From Hoplostethus atlanticus (taxonomy: Eukaryota > Chordata > Actinopteri > Trachichthyiformes > Trachichthyidae), in NCBI GenBank assembly GCA_034670405.1, contig JAXDDX010000344.1, positions 95,867 to 159,866 on the forward strand: DNA of 64,000 bases, read 5' to 3'. Position 1 is the first letter of the stretch, and each line of letters opens with the position of its first letter. Below are positions 51,198-60,899 of this stretch, piece by piece. Below the pieces are notes generated by a model. The model was not told the origin of the DNA. It was given only the letters and a program-made list of their open reading frames with translations, and did no database searches. A program made the translations under genes and the position numbers.

Positions 51198-54100
51198 TGC
51201 AGATGGTTTCGTGCCTTGGCCAGAGCAGGGGAAGGTCACTGAAGCTTCAAGATCACTGCAGGTTAACCTTGTTTCATGCTTGAGAGAGGGATGAGGAGAG
51301 AGGAGTGGGGGGGGGAGGGGGTGTGTTCTCCACCTTTTTATAAGAGAAACCTTTTCTGTTGAGGACGAGGGAGGAATCGACCTTCAATCTTTCCGCGGCG
51401 GCTTGCTTTACCACCGCCATTGAACGCACCTTGGCCGCGTTGCCAGAGTCTCCGGAGATATTTTACAGCGGACGCTTTCCTGTCATGTTTTTATCCCTAC
51501 ACAGTCTCCAGGTGGGATAACTGGTAGTGAGTTGAATTAGAGTGAAATTAAACTGTTGTACATTTTGTCGAGGGCCTCCTAGAACCTCCTCAAGGCCTCC
51601 TGGAACCTCCTCAAGGACCCCACTGTATTAGAGCACCAATATGATATTGGATTTCAAGATAGATATCGGTATTAATGTGCCGAAGCTGAAATTACTGCAT
51701 GAACACAAGATGTTTGACTTGTATTAGGCTTCTGAGAGAGAAAGGAGTGATGGTCGGCTCTACAGAGGGTTGGGTTTCGAGTCCAATATCCAAAATGAGA
51801 TGAAAATACGACGCCAACATTCACAAAATGATTGCTGAAGTCCATCTTTGGCTATCTTATGAGTCATCTCACAACCTTTTCTCGTAAAGCAGTCGCTGTT
51901 ATGAGGATATAAAATACTGACCGATAAATTTCAGGGTGAGGGTGTGGCCCGAAACGCTTCAGATGCTGATGGAGGGAACGGTACGTGAACGCATCACGCC
52001 CCAATAATACAAGAAGGTGATGATGATGATAATAATAACACATAATAAATGTTTTTGAAAGGAGAGAGAACGTCAGCAAGCTGCTTGTGAACGGTTCTTC
52101 TTTCAGTATTTTTCTGCGACGGGTCGGAGGCGTGCTCTTGCCCAGGGGGTTGATGGGAAGGCGAACACGGGACCTGTTGTTATTATTACTTTTTATTATT
52201 AAACGCTGCAGAAAAAAGCAGTGTACTCAAATACTTCTCCAAGGCAGTAATTTAACGAGTGATGAGAAGAAAGAGGAGGAGCTAAAATGAAAAAGGGGGT
52301 TTTACCGGCGGCGAGGGGGATGAGGGTGAACTGTCGCCGGGGGTTCGTTATGGAACAAGTTCAAAGGTCAGAGTTTTCCAGAGAGCGATGCCAGACCCTC
52401 CATCCGCTGTCTTCCAGGCCACTGACACCCGATCTCTTCCTGTTGATTCACAGGAGATCGTGGCCTGGACATTTCACTGCTAGCATCAGAATCCAAAACA
52501 CTTTATTTGTTTGCAGCTCAGATTCAATTAAAGACAGTCGACCAGACGAGGGTTCGACCGATAGGAATGTGATATTTATGGATTGAAGCTGCTGATAGCT
52601 GATATTTTGTACTAATATTTTGTCTTGTATATCTCAATTTGAGCACACAAAAAATCCCCCAAATCCACCTTATTTTTTATTGTTGTCGGGGTGAAACAGC
52701 AGTTAGATCATCATGGGACACTAAAACTCTCCATTGAAACCCTATGGATGAAATTCCTAGGTGGGTTAGAAGGATGAGACAGGTTCGACTGGATGCCTCA
52801 AATATGAAACCTTGAAACGTGATGGTCCTGATATCAGTATCCTCCGTCCAGGTGAGGATGCATCAGTATTCCTAGCAGCCCCACTGAAAGCACTCGAGGG
52901 AATCAGTCTGGCGAGGTCACTCCGGTACTGCTAGCATAGCAATTAGTATTCCTGGTACAGAGGCTTAGCGCATTAGCTTTGCTAATCAATACCTAGCTGC
53001 ACTTCTGGCTTCTCCTGCGCTAATTAAGCTAGCAGCTTGTTACCCCTGAAGTGTTTACATCCTCGCCGGCTTGAAAGAGCAGTCACGACCCTCCGAGCTG
53101 TGAGTGAGGCTCAGCCGAATCACCTCCAGCACCGCTTCAAATTACTGCATCGGTCTCAGTCGAGTGTCTTGCTGAATGGCTTCTTCGACGACACCGGGCA
53201 GCTGTTAACTCTGATTTATGTGTCTGTGCTGAGTCCAGCAGAGATGTTCCCTCAACCTGCTGTCGCTCCCTCCTCTTCCTCAGGCCTCGGGAAGACGAAG
53301 AGGAAGACCAGCGCCCGCGATGCTTCTCCGACGCCCAGCAGCGATGCAGAATACCCGTCCAACGGCAGCGCCGGAGGCGCCGAGCGCATCTACGACCTCA
53401 GCATCCCGGCCACGGTAAAGTTTGCCTACGCAGCTGAGCGCGAGGACGAGCTGACCCTGGTGAAGGGGTCACGGGTGGTCGTCATGGAGAAGTGCAGTGA
53501 CGGCTGGTGGCGGGGCAGCTCGGGGGGGCAGGTTGGCTGGTTCCCATCCAACTACGTGCTGGAGGAGAGCGACGGCGAAGCGGCTTCGGTCGACCCCGCC
53601 CGAGGAGGGGGAGGCAGCTACCAGACGGTGGGAGGGGCGGCGGTGGTGGTGTCCAATGGCCAATCGGCCGACAGCAAGGTCCTCCACACGGTCCAGACCT
53701 TGTACCCATTCAGCTCCGTGACGGACGAGGAGCTGAACTTCGACAAGGCTGAGGTGATGGAGGTGATCGAGAAGCCCGAGAACGACCCCGAGTGGTGGCG
53801 ATGCCGGAACGCCCGCGGCCTGGTGGGCTTGGTACCAAAGAACTACGTGGTGGTCCTCGGTGATGGCCCCGCCCCTACCCCCTTAGGCTCCTCCCCCTCC
53901 CTGTATACAGGGCCCGCTCGCACCGGCAAGTTTGCCGGCAAGGACTGGTACTACGGCAATGTCACACGGCACCAGGCGGAGTGCGCCCTCAATGAGAGAG
54001 GTGTGGAGGGAGACTTCCTGGTCCGAGACAGCGAGTCATCGGTGAGTACTGGAACGAGGATGCTGATTGGATGATGGTATGATGTGGATCAGTCCAGTCA

Positions 54101-55046
54101 TCAGACCATATTCTGATAATCTACTGTTGTTTTCTTTTTTTTAAATGTGAAATTGGTTTTATATTTCAATCTAACTGGTGTTAAAAAGTCTTGAATTTCA
54201 GTGTATGAAACCAGATACCCTGCAGAATCTAGGCTGTGTAATATGATATGAAATATATAGTATTTGGTCTGTATCAGGTAGTATTTTAAAGTAGTTATGG
54301 GTCCATATATATTGTAGCAGTGGAACGATGTCTCCCTCTGGTGGACGTTGACAGTAACGCAGTTACATACATCACCAGCTTTCATTTAATGTCGAGCCAC
54401 ATAAAGAAATGTATGTTTTATTCACCAATATCGCTCCTTCCTCCCTTTTCTCTGCTTCTCTACCTCCACTACCTTTCCCTCCTTCCACATTCATCCTGTT
54501 ATCCTTTCTCTCCCTCTATTTTCTTCCTTCTCCTTCTTCCTTCTTCTCTCTCTGCCTCTCCTCTTTCTTTCTTACCACATTCCCCCTCTCCCCCCTCACC
54601 CTGTCTCCTTCTCTCTTTTTTACTTCTCTCCCTCCCTCCTTCCTCCTCTCTCTTCTTTCATTCTTCTTTCTCTCCCTTCCCTCCCTCCCTTCTTCTTTCT
54701 CTCCCTCCCCCTTCTTTCTCTCCCTCCCTCTTTCTTTCCTTCCCTGCATCCCTTCTTCCCTCCCTCCCTCTCTCCCCTCCTCCCTCTCTTCTTCCCCCTC
54801 TCTCCCTCCTCCCTCCCCTCCCTCTCCTCCTCTCCTCCTCTCCTCCCCCAGCCCAGTGATTTCTCCGTCTCCCTCAAGGCCTTGGGGAAGAACAAGCACT
54901 TCAAGGTCCAGCAGTCGGAGGGCGTCTACTGCATCGGCCAGCGGCGCTTCGCCACCATGGACGAGCTGGTGAAGCACTACAAGAAGGCGCCCATCTTCAC
55001 CAGCGAGCACGGCGAGAAACTCTACCTGGTCCGACCTCTGCAGTGA
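41547..55046 (+). CDS. nck2: NCK adaptor protein 2 (SH3-SH3-SH3-SH2)
   Basis: Three coding exons (41547-41772, 53284-54041 and 54852-55046) give 392 residues; human NCK2 has 380. The domains are SH3-1 at about residues 3-58 ([15 protein letters not shown]...), SH3-2 at about 114-170 ([15 protein letters not shown]), SH3-3 at about 208-266 ([25 protein letters not shown]) and SH2 at about 297-390 with the phosphotyrosine-binding FLVRDS (Arg 323). It matches NCK2 rather than NCK1 at [28 protein letters not shown] and [18 protein letters not shown]2 is a cytosolic adaptor that links tyrosine-phosphorylated receptors to WASP, PAK and the actin cytoskeleton. Joins are G|GTAAGG with cctcag, and TCG|GTGAGT with ccccag, all in phase. 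The linker after SH3-2 is Gly/Ser-rich and longer than in mammals. The gene looks intact. Confidence 0.96.
41994..42118 (+). repeat. 65-bp tandem duplication
   Basis: 'attcctgcagttgctgcaca...tatccagacttag' (from 41998) is repeated from 42063 with a few substitutions. Confidence 0.85.
44019..44091 (+). repeat. (GT)n microsatellite
   Basis: About 36 uninterrupted GT repeats. Confidence 0.97.
45421..45453 (+). repeat. Short (GT)n run
   Basis: About 12 GT repeats following the acidic open frame at 45281-45397. Confidence 0.9.
45850..45995 (+). repeat. Teleost SINE-like fragment
   Basis: 'gaggtgcccttgagcaaggcactcaacccc' (split here by line only) and 'gtatgaaggcgtttaactgcgtgaatgtaaa' are typical of fish SINE 3' regions. 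The TTGAGCAAGGC word is shared with the antisense copy at 15400-15600. Confidence 0.5.
46051..46163 (+). repeat. (CA)n run followed by a C homopolymer
   Basis: CA repeats at 46051-46102 and a 16-base C run at 46148-46163. Confidence 0.93.
46165..46420. promoter_or_regulatory. Candidate conserved non-coding block in nck2 intron 2
   Basis: A non-repetitive block with homeodomain-like GGTTAATTGAAAAGCG and CCCTAATTAACCC words around a (CGG)5. It is flagged only on composition; conservation cannot be checked here. Confidence 0.2.
48480..48720. promoter_or_regulatory. Candidate conserved non-coding block in nck2 intron 2
   Basis: Non-repetitive sequence with ATGCATTAGCACC, CTTAGCAACCG, CTCCATTAGCACC and AAGCAATTAGCGCC words. 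Four ATTAGC-type cores occur within 200 bp. Confidence 0.22.
48821..48925 (+). repeat. Interrupted GT microsatellite
   Basis: Three GT runs are separated by 'ggttgagtgtgtggttgagtg' and a G-rich spacer. Confidence 0.9.
51137..51194 (+). repeat. (CA)n microsatellite
   Basis: About 29 uninterrupted CA repeats. Confidence 0.97.
52925..53035. repeat. GCTA-rich tract upstream of nck2 exon 3
   Basis: Repeated gctagcatagc, gcattagctttgctaatc and attaagctagcag words, like those at 17285 and 20585. Confidence 0.45.
53284..54041 (+). CDS. nck2: nck2 second coding exon (SH3-2, SH3-3, start of SH2)
   Basis: This 758-nt exon starts after ttcctcag and encodes residues 76-328. The frame stays open upstream of the acceptor back to an ATG at 53037. 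Donor GTGAGT follows TCATCG within the SH2 FLVRDSESS. Confidence 0.95.
54042..54851 (+). other. nck2 third intron
   Basis: An 810-bp intron inside the SH2 domain. Its last 430 bases are an almost pure pyrimidine tract. Confidence 0.85.
54425..54849 (+). repeat. ~425-bp C/T tract ending at the last nck2 acceptor
   Basis: CTCC, CTTC, TTCT and CTCCCTCC units continue to the acceptor ccccag with only scattered purines. Long Ser/Pro/Leu frames on the plus strand and Arg/Glu/Gly frames on the minus strand are artefacts. Confidence 0.92.
54852..55046 (+). CDS. nck2: nck2 last coding exon (rest of SH2) with stop
   Basis: It begins after ctcctcccccag and encodes [19 protein letters not shown] through [11 protein letters not shown] and TGA (55044-55046). 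It has 64 residues. Confidence 0.95.
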   Translation, partial: PSDFSVSLKALGKNKHFKVQQSEGVYCIGQRRFATMDELVKHYKKAPIFTSEHGEKLYLVRPLQ

Positions 55047-55133
55047 CCGATGAACCCCCGCAGACCTGGCAACCCAGACCTGGCAACCTACCCAGCAACA
55101 CGCAAACAAACAGTTCCAGCGGCTTTTCTGTGG

Positions 55134-55720
55134 TTGGAATTGATTCTACGGAAGGCCGGGCGGCTCATTTGGTTTTACCGTGGACCTTTTTTCATGATGG
55201 ACGCTGAAAGTCTAGATGGAAATAAAACACAGTCCGACCCTCCCCCCCACCCCCACATGCACACCAGGTAGCTGTCTAGTCTTTCTGGTCCCGGTCCGGT
55301 CTGGAATGTATTCTACGGAAGCCCGGATGATGGACGCTGTTACTCGAGATGGAAATATAACGCAGACAGACGCCATGTTGGAATTACATCCACAGCGCAA
55401 TCACACATGACACTATTTCTAAAGGTGGTCCAGTCCGATTCCAGTACTTTTTTTTTTTTTTTCCCCAGGAATGTATTCTACCAGTTTTACCGTGCACCTC
55501 TGACACAGTCGAGCCATGATGGATACTGATGGACACCATTTTGGGGAACAGTACTCCTTTGGCGTGGAGGTACATCCACAGCTCAGTCATATATTACTCT
55601 TGATCCCACATACAAACAGGATAGCCGTCCCTTTAGTCTCATCCGGTCTGCTCCAGCTTCCCAGGAACTTTCTACGGAGGCCTGGATGGCCACAGTTGGA
55701 AATACAACACTCCCTGGATA
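55134..55720 (+). repeat. Degenerate ~165-195 bp tandem units in the nck2 3' UTR
   Basis: A shared motif (GGAATnnATTCTACGGA or close variants) recurs at 55136, 55303, 55468 and 55663. It is followed by related words in most units, such as atgatgga, gatggaaata, aacacag and tacatccacag. Spacings are 167, 165 and 195 bp. Confidence 0.6.
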
Positions 55721-56802
55721 GATGCCAACCTGCCTGTCCACCATATCCGCCAAATATCCAGAAAACGCCTTCGCCAAATGACCATTTTCTAAGCACTCGC
55801 TCTTTCGCCGCGATTGATGGCGCCACGTGTAGCGTAAACCATTTCCCCCTGACTTTCCATGAGGGATTTCGTTGTTTCCTTCCAGGTTTGAACCTCGCCA
55901 AGCTTCATCCACGGGGGCGGAGCTCCGGCCTCTGGCGTCGGAAGAGATTCAGAGAAACGAACGGTACGTTTCTGGAGAGGAAACGACGACGAGCGATCGA
56001 TGTGACGTTTCTGTTCGTAACGGTTTCCAAAAAACTTTCGGTGGTTTTTGTATTCGGGAACCTGGGAAACCGAATTCCAGGTCCCGCTTGTGAACGGAAG
56101 AAAGGGTACGGGGAGAAACCCGACACCTTTTTGTTTTGTAGAGCGGGTCTGTAAGCTGTGAGTTGAATGTTTCTAGATGTACAGTGCAACCAAACGTGCC
56201 ACCATCGCCATAACAAAGCAACCCAAGACAGAGTTTATTTAACATGCTGCCAATTTAAAGAGAAGATCTCCATTTTTATTGGCTGACTAAAGAATCCAAT
56301 TAAAGCTGCGCTATGTAGTTAAAGGAAGAATTACCTACAAACTTCCAAATGCTTGTAACATGATGAAAACCTCTTCAGATATTCAAAAATAACCTTTTGA
56401 AGCAAAACAAACTAATAGTTATCCCAAAAAGATACTTCACTGTCTTGTAATTGTGGTAGGAAAGTAGGACGATAGCAGCAAAACGGCCTTTTTACATCTA
56501 CGCGTTTGTAGTTTACTTTTCAGCAAAAGTTCATATCTGTTACATGAATTATGTTGAAAAGAGTTTTCCACTTTCATCCTTTCAAACTTCCTTCCTAAAA
56601 CTACACAGCGCAACTTTTCATTTTCATCTTGTTTTTTCTTTTTTTTTTTTTAAGATGTCTTAATGTTACCGAGCACTGTTATTTAAAACTCGTTTCAACT
56701 GTAAATGTCTATTTAAAAAAAAAAAGAGAGAGAGTACTAAGCTGTACGAAGTTTAGACACGGTACTGTGTTCAGTGTGCTGTGAGAGTTGGAATACTTTC
56801 AG

Positions 56803-56808
56803 AATAAA
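56803..56808 (+). terminator. nck2: Poly(A) signal of nck2
   Basis: AATAAA occurs in TTTCAGAATAAAGGTTTTCC, 1757 nt past the stop. It is the first convincing signal in a T/A-rich context. Confidence 0.55.
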
Positions 56809-56829
56809 GGTTTTCCTAAGTGGACAAAT

Positions 56830-58339
56830 TTCAGACACCTGGTTTTTCTGTGATTCATCTGACATTTTCTTCATCTTTGGTAGAAAAATTGGCAAAAGGT
56901 TGCAGGTTCAAATCCCTGGAGAAACAATTTCCCACAATTCAATGTGTTACCAGTTTAACTGCATATAAATACAACTGCAATGATATGTGTTACTATAATA
57001 ACTTCCCATTAACTTAATAACAAGTTGCTGCTAATAATCCTGTTCATGTAGGAATGAAGACTGGAAATGACCCGGTCTGTTCTGCGCCTCTGGACCTGCA
57101 AGTTCAGGTTCCGGCCACCAGATGGAGCTGTTACTGTAAAACTAGGTGACCTGGAGGGGGAGACTGGCCTGATGGGGTGAGGAAGGCAGGATGATGATGG
57201 TGGGTAGAGGAAAAAAAAGACCTTTGGGGTATTAGTTCATAACCTGATCACACAATCAATATCCCTCGGGATTGATACAAGCTGTCTGTCACATTTCAAC
57301 TCCTCCTACAATCTAGACATGTTATGTTTAAGGGTTACACCGATAAATCTGGCTCAGTATTTTTAAGTTTATTTTGCTGCACACACACAGTGATGCTGCA
57401 ACCAACAACAACTCCTCAGCAACACATCTTCAGTCCTGATGAGAGGATGTTCATCTCGACCCCGGGCGGGTGAGAAGGGTGAGGAGGGAGGCTTCACCCC
57501 CTCTGGTACCACAGCTCTCAGTCCCAGAGGGATGAGGTGGTGATGGGGGGGGGTTCAGGCTCTCAGTACATTCAAGTACCCTGTTACCTATAACTTCTCC
57601 ATCCTGCAGGGAAACACAGTGAGATTTAACCCAGCTGTACTCACACCGCTCGGGGTCGTGGTGGTGATGATGGTGATGATGGTGATGATGGGGCACCTGG
57701 TGGGATATCAGGTTACACGGCAGGAAACTGGCCCGAGGCGGAGACCTGTCATCAGCGGAGGATCGACTGTGAAATACCTGAGACTTTCATTTTGAGGTCA
57801 TGCTGTGAATTGAGACGGTTTAGGTTGATTTATGTCTTTTGACCCACAAGATAAAGAGCTACAGTACATCTATCGTACATTGTAGAAGGGGACTAAGTAA
57901 CTATCACAGCAAAACTGTAAATTATAAAATTCTATGGGGAAATTATGGACATTTTATTGTGATACAATAGGAGATAAATATTAGTAAATAATCAACTAGT
58001 TAATTAAAACCCAACTTTTTGATCTGTTTCATGTTTGAAATGATCAGGAAGAAAATGGTGTATAAAAGAAGTTAGTTAGTTAGTTATGATAAGGTAACTG
58101 TAAACTGCTTATTGAGCACCAGAGGACATCAGCATGAGCAGCGATAGATAGAAGGAAACATCACAGATCACAAAAGGTCACATTTTTGTCTCATTTTGAC
58201 ATTTTGACAGGTTAGGTCATCATTACTTTATCACTTGCTCTTCATAAAAGGTTCTTACACTGAAACATCTAACAATTTAAAACCAATTTTTCATTTTTTT
58301 AACCGTATTCTTTGCAAGAATCATACAAGGGAATTCACG
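56830..58339. other. Intergenic region downstream of nck2
   Basis: No gene is supported. It has a (GATGGT)n stretch at 57658-57694, read as poly-His on the minus strand, and otherwise AT-rich unique sequence. Confidence 0.5.
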
Positions 58340-58629
58340 ATGAACGAGGCCTCTCTCTCCCAGCCCAACCCCGACCCTCTTTTCCACTTTCCCACCACAA
58401 AGACGCCCATTCATCCGGCGGTATGTCCTCCCCTGGTGTGATAAACGGCCACAGAGGCTGGTCTGGTTGCAGGGTCAGGTCAGGTATGTGGAGGGCGGGT
58501 GTGAAAGTAAACCCGAGCCCGACTCGGTGGGCTCATCTAAGACCCCCAGATCCCAGCCAGGATCCAGTCAACGCTCCGGCAGCGTCGAGCAACGACCACG
58601 CGGCGACGAGATCCAGGACCCAACGCCAG
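58340..58629 (+). CDS. Possible two-exon coding segment, unrecognised
   Basis: The ATG at 58340 opens MNEASLSQPNPDPLFHFPTT and runs 27 codons to GCG|GTATGT (58420/58421). A candidate acceptor ggttgcag ends at 58472, and 58473-58629 continues in phase 0 as GQVRYVEGGCESKPEPDSV... to DEIQDPTP before donor CCAG|GTAGGG. The sequence is GC- and CpG-richer than its AT-rich surroundings and low in repeats, as coding DNA often is. Against this, the implied intron is only 52 bp, no downstream exon was found, and I recognise no protein family. The predicted peptide is hydrophilic and rich in Ser, Pro, Glu and Arg, with no domain. It could instead be a leader exon of the otospiralin-like gene or chance. 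Confidence 0.25.
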
Positions 58630-59325
58630 GTAGGGAGACGATGCCAAGACACAACCTGCAGCCGGGTTGGATATTTAGAGATATCATCTGGTAAACCTGT
58701 TGTTCATTTGTGCATTGCATTGAAATTTAGAGTGAAAATGAAAAATATGAAGAGAAAAACTGGAAGAAATTACAGGCAAGTCAGACTTTACAAAAGTTAT
58801 TATTTTGAGAATCAATGCCTAACTGTGATTCATTTAGGGTCAATATTCTATGAAATGGTGTTGATGTATATCCATTACATGAAGTTTATCATGCAATATC
58901 TCCAAAATACAGAGGTTCCACAAAAGTGTAATAAAACTTAGTGTAGTAAAACTTAAGTTACCTACTATCCTTTAAGATGTACCATCACTTGATTCTGTTT
59001 TGTGCTGTCAAACGCTTTTTAAGAGTTGATGTCATTTCAAAAAAAATATTTTCAAGGGCTGGAAAAGTTCTGGAAATTGAAAGTGTGTATAGTTTTGAAA
59101 ATGTGTTGCTGATCTTTTCCTCCAACCAGTGAAATGTTGAGTGTGAAGCTTGGCTGCTTGTTGATCCTCTTCTTCCCTTTTGAGGAATAAAAAAAAAAAA
59201 AATAAGACCTGGGACATTCACAACACATATCCAATAGACTCTGCTGTATGTCCTGGAATAGCCTTGGAAAAGTCCTGGGATGTGATTTAGTCCATGTCTG
59301 ACATCCTGGTCGGTTCTCTCTGTGC
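58630..59325. other. AT-rich stretch before the otospiralin-like gene
   Basis: Nothing coding is seen. A pyrimidine-rich acceptor-like end (ctctctgtgctccag, AG at 59329-59330) precedes the otospiralin ATG, so an upstream non-coding exon is possible. Confidence 0.4.
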
Positions 59326-59339
59326 TCCAGTGAAAAGCC

Positions 59340-59406
59340 ATGGCTCGCCTGCTGCTGCCCTCCCTGCTGCTGTGTGCGCTGATCCTGGGCCTGCTGGGTC
59401 TGAGCG
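59340..59406 (+). CDS. otos: Otospiralin-like exon 1 (signal peptide)
   Basis: It has 22 codons plus one base and ends AGCG|GTAAGG. The hydrophobic core is Leu-rich. Confidence 0.86.
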
Positions 59407-60764
59407 GTAAGGCGGCTTGTTTGCTCTTCGCAGTGGATAATTTGGCCTGTCGGGCAGTCAAGTGAACACAACCTGAGAGGAGAGAGCAGAGAAAACATCA
59501 CGCTCTGTTCACAGTAGTTCAGCCTCTGAATCTGGAAGGGTGAAAAGTTACTGAGGTTGTTCAGGGAGATGGATTTTATGAGTGTTTTTTATTGTATATT
59601 TGCAACTTTGATGCTGCTTTCTTGGCCAGCTCTCTATTGAAAAGGAGATTTTTAATAAAGAATTAATTAATTAATTATAACATAAAATTGTATAGCAATT
59701 CAAAATAAAATTGGACAAGCATGAAATTCAATAGAATAAAATTCAAACAAAATCTACACATTTAAATTATGACATACAGTCTTATAAATATAACCATTCA
59801 ATCTAAAATAAAATAAAATAAATTACATTTCCTCTGATGACTTACGATGCTCAAAACTGGTATTGAATATTGGGCCAGGACCATAAAAGTTAAAATAAAA
59901 GCAAAACAAACAAACCATTTTCTTGCCTTTTTCACGAATGCAAGGATGTTATTTTTGATGTTTAATGTTTAAGGGTTATTGATAAGGTCCACCTGCAGAC
60001 ACTCCGCCTCATATGTCTGATGGGATTGGGATGGGATTATGCCTCTTCTACCTTTTGGTTGGTGGAGAATAATTTATTTTTGAAGTGAAATGGAAGTTTT
60101 GAGATAAATCTTCTGGGTAAAGAAGGAAGGAAATAAAAAACACGGATAGGAGGAATAACGAGAAATGTCATTTATTTTTATGAGCTCCCTGAGGAGGGGC
60201 GAGGAGAGAGAGAGAGAGAGAGAGAGAGAAAAAAAAACAAAAAAACAACTCCATTTTATTTTTTACCTATATCTAAATAATTTATCACACTGACCAAACG
60301 ATGATCTTCTGCCAGTCATCAATCATAACTTCCCAGGAATGTAAACTGTTTATATGAGCATATTCGGACGTTTTGGTGACAAATTCTATTAGATACTGGG
60401 ACTTCGCCTCGGTCCGATGAAACACTCAGTCCTTCCTCCTTGTTTCTTTCCATTTCAGGAGCAGACGAGGCCGGGGCCGATGGAGGTAAAGGTAGGTATA
60501 TATTTGGGGTCAGAGGAAGACGGATTAAAGGCGACGAGAGTTCAGTCCAGTCCAGTTCACTCCCATTCAACCTTTCTTGCAGCAGCGAGGCCGAAGCGCG
60601 ACGTCCCCAACTGGGCGCTGACCTCCTCCGACTTCTTCGGCTGGGTGGAGGAGCTGAGGAAGCACGCCGGCTACGAGAAGATCGATGACCTGGCCCGGAC
60701 CTTCTGGGCCCACTTCCCCTCCGCCGACCGGCTGGGTTACGGCACCCGCGAGACCGAGGAGTAA
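59340..60764 (+). CDS. otos: Otospiralin-like secreted protein
   Basis: Three exons, 59340-59406, 60459-60491 and 60583-60764, encode about 93 residues (human otospiralin has 89). Residues 1-22 are a textbook signal peptide (MARLLLPSLLLCALILGLLG). Exon 2 encodes a short acidic linker (ADEAGADGG). Exon 3 carries KRDVPNWALTSSDFFGWVEEL, then IDDLARTFWAHFP and LGYG, matching otospiralin's FSTSDFWNYV, IEDMARTFFAHFP and LGFH. Otospiralin is a small secreted protein first known from inner-ear fibrocytes and needed for normal hearing in mice. A dibasic KR before DVPNW may be a processing site. Exon 2 has two possible donors (60485 or 60491) and exon 3 two acceptors (60582 or 60585), all keeping frame. 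So two-residue and one-residue length variants are possible. The start codon has a good context (AGCCATGG). Confidence 0.88.
59407..60458 (+). other. Otospiralin-like intron 1
   Basis: A 1.05-kb AT-rich intron with many AAATAAAAT words and a (GA)n run at 60207-60228. Confidence 0.8.
60459..60491 (+). CDS. otos: Otospiralin-like exon 2 (short linker)
   Basis: A 33-nt exon lies between ccatttcag and AAAG|GTAGGT, or a 27-nt form using the donor GGAG|GTAAAG. Confidence 0.75.
60583..60764 (+). CDS. otos: Otospiralin-like exon 3 (conserved domain) with stop
   Basis: It follows ctttcttgcag and encodes the conserved SSDFF...IDDLARTFWAHFP core and TAA at 60762-60764. Confidence 0.88.
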
Positions 60765-60892
60765 GACGGGGACGAGCGAGTCGCAAACTCACAACCTACT
60801 GTACAAACAGCGAAGAAAGACACACCTCTTGTTGGATCAATATTTATGTACATGTAAGAAATATTTCTGTCTCCCTATGAAGCATCTTCCAG

Positions 60893-60898
60893 AATAAA
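60893..60898 (+). terminator. otos: Poly(A) signal of the otospiralin-like gene
   Basis: AATAAA lies 129 nt past the stop and is followed by a GT-rich stretch (tcgtgtctttc). Confidence 0.7.
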
Positions 60899-60899
60899 G

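Larger units (their letters stand above)
41773..53283 (+). other. nck2 second intron (11.5 kb)
   Basis: No nested gene is supported. It contains a 65-bp tandem duplication (41994-42118), CA/GT runs, a SINE 3' part at 45850-45995, and two unique-looking blocks at 46165-46420 and 48480-48720 that could be regulatory. Confidence 0.6.
55047..56825 (+). other. nck2: nck2 3' UTR
   Basis: Non-coding tail up to the AATAAA at 56803-56808. It contains a degenerate four-unit tandem repeat (55134-55720) and A/T-rich sequence with several poly-A and poly-T runs. Open frames inside it do not resemble proteins. Confidence 0.6.

Noticed and set aside
53037-54074. A 345-codon single-exon gene
   Set aside because: It is nck2 exon 3 plus intronic read-through at both ends; conserved splice sites at 53283 and 54042 define the true exon.
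54320-55109. Ser/Pro-rich and Arg/Glu-rich frames of 180-200 codons
   Set aside because: Low-complexity translation of the intronic C/T tract next to the nck2 SH2 exon.
57575-57760. Membrane-like plus-strand segment (LGVVVVMMVMMVMMGHL) and minus-strand poly-His frame
   Set aside because: The hydrophobic run and the His run are the two readings of one GATGGT microsatellite. No family resemblance.
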